Assembly (NCBI GenBank): GCA_017516925.1
Contig: JAFXAQ010000031.1
Location: forward strand, 1 to 38,754
Direction of reading: 5' to 3'
DNA length: 38,754 nucleotides
Source: Oscillospiraceae bacterium
GTDB lineage: Bacteria; Bacillota; Clostridia; Oscillospirales; Oscillospiraceae
Shown here: in pieces, positions 33,245-38,754 of the stretch
How positions within the stretch are numbered: the stretch's first letter is position 1
How the letters are laid out: every line of letters begins with the position of its first letter
Notes under the pieces: model-generated
Database searches by the model: none
The model's input: the letters and a program-made list of their open reading frames with translations, nothing else
What the model was told of the DNA's origin: nothing
Translations under genes and position numbers: made by a program

Positions 33245-33798
33245 AAAAATCCCTCCTCCTTTAGGTGTTGTCCCAAGCCTTGCCGTGTGCGGTACAAAAG
33301 AATTTTTACCTTAGACTGGGAAATGCGGCAATACCCTGCGATTTTTGCCACCGGGTCCAAATAGTAATACCTACCCAAAAAGACGTTTTGTGTTTCTTGT
33401 GGCAGGGTTTTCAGGTATGCGGCGATTGCTTGGGAGAGCAGCTGGACGTCTGCCGCTTGCTGGGTGGTATCCCCGGCACTGAGACAGTCCGACAGCTCCT
33501 CCAGGGATAGTGCGTATTCGCTGCCAATCCGTTTTTCAGCATTTCTTTTCCGAAACAGATCAATACTGATCCGCCTGGTCAGCTTGCCCAAATAGGTGGA
33601 CAGCACTTGGGGGCGTTGGGGCGGTATGGAATTCCAGGCGGCAAGATACGTGTCGTTGACACTCTCCTGAGAATCCTCCCGGCTAAAGAGGATGTTGTAG
33701 GCAATGGTATTTAAGTAATGCCGGTATTTTTTGTCGGTGCAGGCAATGGCGCTTTCGTCCCGCTGCCAATACAGCCCAACAATTTCTGTATCGTCCAT
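33241..33798 (-). CDS. ECF-type RNA polymerase sigma factor
   Basis: The 185-residue sigma70-family protein has region 2 with SREDSQESVNDTYLAAWNSIP (about residues 39-59) and LTRRISIDLFRKR (about 73-85). Region 4 has LPQETQNVFLGRYYYLDPVAKIAGYCRISQSKVK (about 132-165). It would direct transcription of its own operon and envelope genes when freed from the anti-sigma. ATG 33798 has GAGGTGG upstream; the GTG three codons earlier lies in that site. Confidence 0.85.
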   Translation of the reverse strand: MDDTEIVGLYWQRDESAIACTDKKYRHYLNTIAYNILFSREDSQESVNDTYLAAWNSIPPQRPQVLSTYLGKLTRRISIDLFRKRNAEKRIGSEYALSLEELSDCLSAGDTTQQAADVQLLSQAIAAYLKTLPQETQNVFLGRYYYLDPVAKIAGYCRISQSKVKILLYRTRQGLGQHLKEEGFL

Positions 33799-33819
33799 AG
33801 TGACCACCTCTTACCAGTC

Positions 33820-33847
33820 TACTCGTAAAAAAACGCTTCCGGTTACA
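33820..33847 (-). promoter_or_regulatory. Candidate ECF-type promoter of the sigma operon
   Basis: On the minus strand TGTAAC (33847-33842) and CGAGTA (33825-33820) are 16 bases apart. This resembles ECF promoters (TGAAAC-like -35, CG-containing -10) and would give autoregulation. It overlaps the terminator of the nitroreductase gene. Confidence 0.4.
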
Positions 33848-33863
33848 ACCCCGGAAGCATTTT
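33826..33863. terminator. Bidirectional terminator after the nitroreductase gene
   Basis: The stem GCTTCCGG/CCGGAAGC with an 8-base loop is flanked by seven A on the left and six T on the right. Confidence 0.85.
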
Positions 33864-33871
33864 TTGAAATT

Positions 33872-34390
33872 TCAGGGCTGTTTGATAATGCGACCCTCTT
33901 GCCGGGGCTTCCGGACAGGTTCTCCGTCAGGGTAGCCCAGAAGGCAGTTGCCAATACCCCGGTAATGCTCGGGAAGTCCCCACTTTTTCAGAAGCGCCTT
34001 GCCTTGAGGTGTGTCAAACATTTCTCTTGCCCGGTGGACCCAGCAGCTGCCTACGCCCAAAGCGGTGGCGGCATTCATTAAATTCCCCATTACCAGCGAG
34101 CCGTCCTCAATCCAGGTGTTTCGCTCCGGGTCGGACAGCACCACAACCACGCAGGGGGCGTTGTAGAAGGGGTCTGTGTTGGCACCCAGAACTTCGGCAT
34201 TCATTTGGGAGAGGGTATCCCGGGTGGCTTTGTCGGTGACGGCGACCATCACAGCCTTCTGGTTGTTCAGTCCGGTGGGGGCATAAAGACCGGCTTCCAG
34301 AATTTTGTCCAGCACAGCTTCCGGCACCGGCTTGGAAATATATTTTTTGGTGCTGCAGCGGCTTTTCAGTACGTCTAACGTTTCACACAT
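33872..34390 (-). CDS. Nitroreductase-family FMN oxidoreductase
   Basis: The 172-residue compact nitroreductase has the N-terminal FMN-phosphate motif SRCSTKKY (about residues 10-17), APTGLNNQ (about 37-44) and GVGSCWVHRA (about 112-121). Such proteins reduce nitro compounds, quinones or flavins with NAD(P)H; the substrate is not evident. It stands alone, with its own promoter and a terminator. AAGGAGG precedes the ATG. Confidence 0.88.
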   Translation of the reverse strand: MCETLDVLKSRCSTKKYISKPVPEAVLDKILEAGLYAPTGLNNQKAVMVAVTDKATRDTLSQMNAEVLGANTDPFYNAPCVVVVLSDPERNTWIEDGSLVMGNLMNAATALGVGSCWVHRAREMFDTPQGKALLKKWGLPEHYRGIGNCLLGYPDGEPVRKPRQEGRIIKQP

Positions 34391-34415
34391 AATAAATTCC
34401 TCCTTGCTTGATTAT

Positions 34416-34444
34416 ATTTTACCCTAAGGGTGTTGCCTTGTCAA
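34416..34444 (-). promoter_or_regulatory. Promoter of the nitroreductase gene
   Basis: On the minus strand TTGACA (34444-34439), 17 bases, and TAAAAT (34421-34416). Confidence 0.7.
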
Positions 34445-34470
34445 TATTGCTCCGGGCAGACATTTGTACG

Positions 34471-34516
34471 TATGTGGCATATTTTTGCTTGCCAAAATCG
34501 AAATATGTGGTATACT
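34471..34516 (+). promoter_or_regulatory. serC promoter with a direct repeat
   Basis: TTGCCA (34489-34494), 16 bases and TATACT (34511-34516) form the promoter. TATGTGGYATA occurs twice, at 34471-34481 and 34504-34514, 33 bases apart (about three helical turns), with the second copy covering the -10 box. This is a possible pair of regulator half-sites. Confidence 0.5.
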
Positions 34517-34549
34517 GGGAGTAATCTTTTTTGTTTGGAGGAAATGAAT

Positions 34550-35635
34550 ATGAAATATGATCGTACATTCAACTTTTCTGCCGGTCCGGCAATGATGCCT
34601 GAGGCTGTTCTGGAGGAAATTCAGAGCGAAATGATGAACTACCGGGGCAGCGGTATGTGCGTGATGGAAATGTCCCACCGCAGCGCCGCCTTCCAGCAGA
34701 TTATTGACGAGGCTGAGCAGAACCTGCGTGATCTGATGCAAATTCCCGATAATTATAAGGTGCTGTTCATTCAGGGCGGCGCGACCTTGCAGTTTTCTAT
34801 GATTCCTATGAACCTGATGAAAAACGGCAAGGCTTTGTACATCGAGACCGGCGCCTGGTCCAAAAAGGCCATTGCCGAAGCCAAGAAGGTCGGTCAGGTG
34901 GAGGTAATCTCCTCCAAGGATAAGAATTACACCTACATCCCCGATTGCTCCGATTTGGACATTGCCGACGATGTGGACTATGTGTATATTTGCGAAAACG
35001 AAACCATCCACGGCACCACCTGGCAAAATTTGCCCAACACCAAGGGTCACATTTTGGTGGCGGACCAGTCCTCGATGTTCCTTTCCAAGCCCTGTAATGT
35101 ATCGGATTACGGTCTGATTTATGCCGGTGTCCAGAAAAACGTAGGTCCTGCCGGTATGGTGGTGGTGATTATCCGGGAAGACCTGATTCGGGACGATTTG
35201 GATAACCTGCCTGTTTACCTGCAGTACAAGACCCACGCTGACAGCGCATCGCTGTACAACACTCCCAACTGCTGGGCAATTTACTGCTGTGGCAAGGTAT
35301 TTCAGTACCTGAAAAATCTGGGCGGTCTGGAAGCTATGCACAAGCGCAACGAGGAAAAGGCAAAAATCCTCTATGATTTTCTGGACAGGTCCAAAATGTT
35401 TGGCGGCACTGTGGAAAAAGAGGTCCGCAGCCTGATGAACGTGCCCTTTGTCACGGAAAGCAAGGAGCTGGATGCCCAGGTGGTCGCCGCTACCAAGGCT
35501 GCCGGCTTTGACAATCTGAAGGGTCATAAGTCCGTTGGCGGTTTGCGCGCATCGATTTACAACGCAATGCCCAAGGAAGGCGTGGAAGCGTTGGTGGCAT
35601 TTTTGAAAGATTTTGAGGAAAATTACAGAGGATAA
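34550..35635 (+). CDS. serC: Phosphoserine aminotransferase
   Basis: The 361-residue class V PLP enzyme has FNFSAGPAMMP at the N-terminus, the PLP lysine Lys196 in YAGVQKNVGPAG, GTTW near 145 and a C-terminal SVGGLRASIYNAMP. It converts 3-phosphohydroxypyruvate to phosphoserine. The length equals that of typical SerC. ATG 34550 is chosen because GGAGG is 8 bases away; ATG 34544 would be 2 bases from it. The DUF1015 gene follows after 3 bases, so the two are co-transcribed. serA and serB are not in the window. Confidence 0.93.
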   Translation: MKYDRTFNFSAGPAMMPEAVLEEIQSEMMNYRGSGMCVMEMSHRSAAFQQIIDEAEQNLRDLMQIPDNYKVLFIQGGATLQFSMIPMNLMKNGKALYIETGAWSKKAIAEAKKVGQVEVISSKDKNYTYIPDCSDLDIADDVDYVYICENETIHGTTWQNLPNTKGHILVADQSSMFLSKPCNVSDYGLIYAGVQKNVGPAGMVVVIIREDLIRDDLDNLPVYLQYKTHADSASLYNTPNCWAIYCCGKVFQYLKNLGGLEAMHKRNEEKAKILYDFLDRSKMFGGTVEKEVRSLMNVPFVTESKELDAQVVAATKAAGFDNLKGHKSVGGLRASIYNAMPKEGVEALVAFLKDFEENYRG

Positions 35636-35638
35636 ATT

Positions 35639-36886
35639 ATGGCAATCGTAAGACCTTTTCGGGCAATTCGCCCCCAAGCGGAGGTAGCATCCCAGGTGGC
35701 AGCGCTGCCCTACGATGTAATGAACAGTGACGAAGCCCGGCAGATGGTAAAGGGTAATCCCTATTCCTTCCTACACGTGGATAAGGCGGAGATTGATATG
35801 GACCCTGCCATCGACCTGTACGATACCCGAGTGTATGAAAAAGCCCGGAATAACCTGAATCAAATGGTGGAAAAGGGCGTGTTTTTGCAGGACGCAAAGC
35901 CTTGCCTGTATGTGTACAAGCAGGTGATGAACGGACGTGCCCAAATCGGCATCGTGGCTTGCGTGTCCATTGACGAGTACCGGGAAAATACCATCAAAAA
36001 GCACGAGCTGACCCGGGCAGATAAGGAACAGGACAGAGTCAATCACGTGGACTACTGCGATGCCAACACCGGACCGATTTTCCTGACTTACCGGGCAGAT
36101 GCAGAAATCAACGCTCTGGTAACAGCAGCGATGGAGAATGCGCCTGTGTATGACTTTACCAGTGAGGACGGTGTGGGTCACACAGTTTGGGTGATTTCTG
36201 CGGAAGAGACTGTCGCAGAAATTTCCCGCTTGTTTGCAAAGATACCTTATTTGTATATTGCTGACGGACATCACCGGTCCGCCTCTGCAGTCCGGGTGGG
36301 CATGAAGCGCCGGGAAGAAAAGCCGGACTTTGACGGTACGGAGGAGTTTAACTTCTTCCTGTCAGTGCTGTTCCCCGATGAGCAGCTTTACATTATGGAC
36401 TATAACCGGCTGGTGAAGGACCTGAACGGTTATTCTCAGGCGGAATTCTTGCAGAAGGTGTCAGATTGCTTCACGGTAACTCCCTACGAAAAAGAGGGCG
36501 TTTTGAAGCCTGAGAACAAGCACACCTTCGGTATGTATCTGGGCGGCAGGTGGTATTTGCTTGCAGCCAAGGATGGCAGCTTTGATGCATCGGACCCTGT
36601 TGCGCAGCTGGATGTGTCTATCCTGCAGAACAATCTGCTGGGTCCTGTTCTGGGAATCGGTGACCCCCGTACGGATAAACGGATTGATTTTGTGGGCGGC
36701 ATCCGTGGCCTGCAGACCCTGGCAGACCGGGTAGACAGCGGCGAGATGACAGTGGCTTTCTCTATGTACCCCACCACCATGGAGGACTTAATGAATATTG
36801 CCGATGCAGGCGCTATTATGCCACCCAAATCTACCTGGTTCGAGCCAAAGCTTCGCAGCGGTTTATTTATTCACAAGCTGAAATAA
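35639..36886 (+). CDS. DUF1015-family protein
   Basis: The 415-residue soluble protein opens with IVRPFRAIRPQ and ALPYDVMNSDEAR and has the family hallmark ADGHHRSASA with D209-G-H-H-R213. The family has no settled function known to me. The DGHHR motif recalls the R-rich motif of ParB/SerK-like folds, some of which are serine kinases. The tight coupling to serC (3-base gap) suggests a role in serine or phosphoserine metabolism, perhaps covering the missing SerB step. This is inference from gene order only. Confidence 0.85.
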   Translation: MAIVRPFRAIRPQAEVASQVAALPYDVMNSDEARQMVKGNPYSFLHVDKAEIDMDPAIDLYDTRVYEKARNNLNQMVEKGVFLQDAKPCLYVYKQVMNGRAQIGIVACVSIDEYRENTIKKHELTRADKEQDRVNHVDYCDANTGPIFLTYRADAEINALVTAAMENAPVYDFTSEDGVGHTVWVISAEETVAEISRLFAKIPYLYIADGHHRSASAVRVGMKRREEKPDFDGTEEFNFFLSVLFPDEQLYIMDYNRLVKDLNGYSQAEFLQKVSDCFTVTPYEKEGVLKPENKHTFGMYLGGRWYLLAAKDGSFDASDPVAQLDVSILQNNLLGPVLGIGDPRTDKRIDFVGGIRGLQTLADRVDSGEMTVAFSMYPTTMEDLMNIADAGAIMPPKSTWFEPKLRSGLFIHKLK

Positions 36887-36889
36887 CAA

Positions 36890-36925
36890 GACAGGAGGCG
36901 TCTGTCAGACACCTCCTGTTTTTTG
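36890..36925 (+). terminator. Terminator of the serC operon
   Basis: ACAGGAGG with ACCTCCTGT pairs around a GTCTG...AGAC inner stem, followed by TTTTTT. Confidence 0.88.
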
Positions 36926-37005
36926 ACAGAGTGAACAAATAACAGTTTGAAATGATGTATTACTTAGAAAAAACAATTTTTATGAAAAATATTTCCAAGA
37001 AAGTC

Positions 37006-37034
37006 TTGCAAAGTGTGGCAAGTTGTGATATTGT
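37006..37034 (+). promoter_or_regulatory. Candidate promoter of the small lipoprotein gene
   Basis: TTGCAA (37006-37011), a 17-base spacer and TATTGT (37029-37034). The remaining AT-rich bases from 36926 show nothing else I can name. Confidence 0.45.
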
Positions 37035-37102
37035 ATAGGTGACTATTTGTACACTGCATTATTTTAGTGAAAAAACTACAAAAATACGGCTGGAAAGTAC
37101 AT

Positions 37103-37468
37103 ATGCGTATGAAACCAATGTTATTGTTGCTTTTGGCGCTGTGTTTGGTCTTAGGATTATGTGCCTGTACAAATACTGCCGACGGCGCAAATCAAACCGC
37201 AGACGGCAAAGTTACCTACCGGATTAAGGTTGTGGACGAGGCAAGCAAGCCAATGCCCAACGTCATGGTTCAGCTGTGTAGTGACAGCTGCTTCCCTGCA
37301 ACTACCGACCAAGCGGGGGTTGCCGAGTTTAATCTGGTGGAGGCGGAATACAAGGCTGCTGTGACCGTAATGCCTGCGGGCTATGAGGCGGAAGCTGCGG
37401 AATTCCGTTTTCCGGTCGGTTCCTATGAACTGACCATCACCTTGAAGCCTGTTTCCCAAGGCTTTTGA
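37103..37468 (+). CDS. Small lipoprotein with a CNA-B/transthyretin-like domain
   Basis: From ATG 37103 the product is 121 residues. A lipoprotein-type signal (MKPMLLLLLALCLVLGLCAC) probably has the second Cys as lipidation site, since L-C-A-C fits the lipobox. About 85 residues follow whose pattern (YRIKVVDEASKPMPNVMVQLC, then TTDQAGVAEFNL) is that of carboxypeptidase-regulatory or CNA-B-like beta-sandwiches. It is likely exposed on the cell surface. The start is uncertain: GTG 37067 and ATG 37109 are alternatives, and only a weak GGAAAG lies before 37103. It precedes the multi-Ig protein gene by 224 bases. Confidence 0.7.
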   Translation: MRMKPMLLLLLALCLVLGLCACTNTADGANQTADGKVTYRIKVVDEASKPMPNVMVQLCSDSCFPATTDQAGVAEFNLVEAEYKAAVTVMPAGYEAEAAEFRFPVGSYELTITLKPVSQGF

Positions 37469-37477
37469 GTTTCGTAA

Positions 37478-37650
37478 AAATCCCCGATGGACCGCTCTGA
37501 GCGCTGTCGGGACAGAGAGGGGCCTCGGTCCTGCCGCGCAGTATGCGCGACACCGCTGCTTGTTGCCCACAGCAGATGCATCCTGTTGTCGGCGTGAGCG
37601 AGCCCTCGCTCTGCCTCTGGCATAGCTTTTCGGTTATCCCGGGTTTTTAG
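37478..37650. repeat. GC-rich structured intergenic segment, possible dispersed repeat or RNA
   Basis: Between two surface-protein genes lies a GC-rich stretch with several hairpins: CGCT-CTG-AGCG, GCGC-AGTAT-GCGC, CTGC...GCAG and GAGCGAG-CC-CTCGCTC. The composition differs from the AT-rich intergenic DNA elsewhere in the window. I do not recognise a known riboswitch. A 76-codon minus-strand frame crosses it but has no ribosome site or protein-like pattern. Confidence 0.4.
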
Positions 37651-37692
37651 CATTTTTTCCGTGCTGAATTAAAATTTGAGGAGGAAAACCAA

Positions 37693-38754
37693 ATGAAACG
37701 CACACTTTCCCTGTTGGTTGCACTGGTAATGGTAATCTCTATGGTTCCCAATGTCTTTGCAGCTGATGACTCTGTTGACTTCGACGATCTGATTTATTTG
37801 GAAACCTACAGCCCGTTGACAGTCAATATCGAAGCAGGTGCTACCGAGCCTGTAGAATTCCTGTGGGTTCCCACTGAGGAAGGCACTCTGACTTACGATA
37901 TCAATAACGCTGACACCACCGTCAGCATCGTCCTGGCTCAGGGCGAAAACACCGCTACCAGCGAAGCAGGCGTTGTTGCCCTGAATGTGGTAGCTGGCGA
38001 AGAAGTTTCTATCAAGATTTCTGATACCACCGGCGCTGCTGTTGAGAACCTGGTGATTAACGGCACCTTCGGCAAGGTATGCGTACACGAGGCTGGCGAA
38101 GCTGTGCAGGAGAATGTCGTTGATGCTACCTGTACCGAAGCCGGCAGCTATGACAGCGTTGTTTACTGCACCCTGTGCGGTGAGAAGCTGAGCACCACTG
38201 CTGTTGTGGTGGAAGCTCTGGGTCACTCCTGGGATGAAGGCGTGTACCACGAGGCAACTACTACTGCAAACGCTTACACTCTCTACACCTGTACCGTTTG
38301 TGGCGAAACCAAGATCGAAGAGGAAGAAGGCACCCAGCTGCCTGAGAACGTGATCACCAAGCAGCCTGTCAACGATGTCAAGGCTAAGGGCAAGATCGCT
38401 ACCTTCACTGTGGAAGCTACCGGCGATGTTACTTATCAGTGGCAGAGAATTAAGAGTGGCGCTACTGTTTGGACCAACATCACCGGTGCGACCAGCGCCA
38501 GCTATTCTGTCACAGTTTCTGATGCCACAATTATTCCTTACCGCTGTGTTGTGACAATCGCCAACGGCACTGAGTACATCTCTAACGAGGTCACCATTAT
38601 TGAGCCGGACCCCCTTGTGACTGTTTTGAATGAGGGCGGTAATCTGCATGTGATTAAGAACACTGTTGTTAGTTTCCATGTTGAACTGGACAGCGTTGAG
38701 GGTGTTACTTTCCAGTGGCAGAGAGAAAAGATTGCTGGCAGATGGTTTAACGTA
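37693..38754 (+). CDS. Secreted multi-Ig-like protein, N-terminal part (runs off the right end)
   Basis: GAGGAGG precedes ATG 37693. Residues 1-23 are a signal peptide (MKRTLSLLVALVMVISMVPN, cut after V-F-A). A beta-rich N-terminal domain runs to about residue 128. Two Cys-x2-Cys repeats follow (C159-T-L-C162 and C200-T-V-C203), spaced as in the CxxCG repeats of clostridial secreted proteins, and then the first Ig-like domain (about 218-302) with TYQWQ and PYRC. From residue 314 the sequence equals the start of the window, and the frame continues there for three more Ig-like domains and a stop. Joined length is 593 residues. There is no wall anchor. The function is not known; the protein may bind a host or dietary ligand. 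Confidence 0.85.
   Translation, partial: MKRTLSLLVALVMVISMVPNVFAADDSVDFDDLIYLETYSPLTVNIEAGATEPVEFLWVPTEEGTLTYDINNADTTVSIVLAQGENTATSEAGVVALNVVAGEEVSIKISDTTGAAVENLVINGTFGKVCVHEAGEAVQENVVDATCTEAGSYDSVVYCTLCGEKLSTTAVVVEALGHSWDEGVYHEATTTANAYTLYTCTVCGETKIEEEEGTQLPENVITKQPVNDVKAKGKIATFTVEATGDVTYQWQRIKSGATVWTNITGATSASYSVTVSDATIIPYRCVVTIANGTEYISNEVTIIEPDPLVTVLNEGGNLHVIKNTVVSFHVELDSVEGVTFQWQREKIAGRWFNV

Noticed and set aside
37423..37653. 76-codon minus-strand frame in the GC-rich segment
   Set aside because: No ribosome site, no recognisable domain, and it overlaps the end of the lipoprotein gene.

Overview
The window reads as a stretch of chromosome from an anaerobic gut or rumen Firmicute, most likely a Clostridia member near the Oscillospiraceae/Ruminococcaceae. 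This rests on AGGAGG ribosome sites, two T-box leaders, ferredoxin-linked 2-oxoacid chemistry, uronic-acid catabolism and CxxC/Ig-like secreted proteins. No rRNA, tRNA, CRISPR array, transposase, phage or plasmid replication gene was found. Bases 1-123 are identical to bases 38632-38754, and the secreted-protein gene running off the right end continues in frame at the left end. The contig therefore closes into a 38,631-bp circle on paper, although its content looks chromosomal.

The most interesting part is 906-14768. Two divergent T-box leaders (4842-5117 on minus, 5254-5519 on plus) sit back to back. My hand folding puts a Leu-type specifier (CTG) in the minus leader and an Ile specifier (ATC) in the plus leader. 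The minus leader precedes a 2-isopropylmalate-synthase-like protein that has lost its catalytic metal ligands. That gene is translationally coupled to a TIM-barrel/acyl-CoA-ligase fusion. The plus leader precedes two 755-residue proteins that each fuse an XRE helix-turn-helix, a cupin and an acyl-CoA synthetase. These are followed by a P-loop ATPase, a ferredoxin, the alpha, beta and gamma subunits of a branched-chain 2-oxoacid:ferredoxin oxidoreductase, and a branched-chain aminotransferase. Together these suggest making isoleucine (and perhaps valine and leucine) from scavenged branched short-chain fatty acids: activation to the acyl-CoA, reductive carboxylation to the 2-oxoacid, then transamination. 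Genes would switch on when the cognate tRNA is uncharged. An 18-bp perfect palindrome over the promoter of the second fusion gene is a candidate site for self-regulation through its HTH domain.

From 14828 to 26403 lies a sugar-acid and amino-sugar region. It holds two tandem NagA-like deacetylases, a uronate operon (uxuA, a mannonate/fructuronate short-chain dehydrogenase, kdgK), two convergent overlapping AraC regulators, a GPH-family sugar symporter and a GH2 glycosidase with a beta-glucuronidase-like N-x-K motif. A nine-base motif is shared by the uxuA and symporter promoter regions.

From 26479 to 38754 are: a P-type Ca2+/Mn2+ ATPase behind a probable Mn2+ (yybP-ykoY) riboswitch; a MarR regulator with an ABC exporter under a clear promoter and operator; an ECF sigma factor, anti-sigma and DUF4349 lipoprotein set; a nitroreductase; serC with a DUF1015 gene; a small lipoprotein; and the start of the multi-Ig secreted protein that wraps to position 1.
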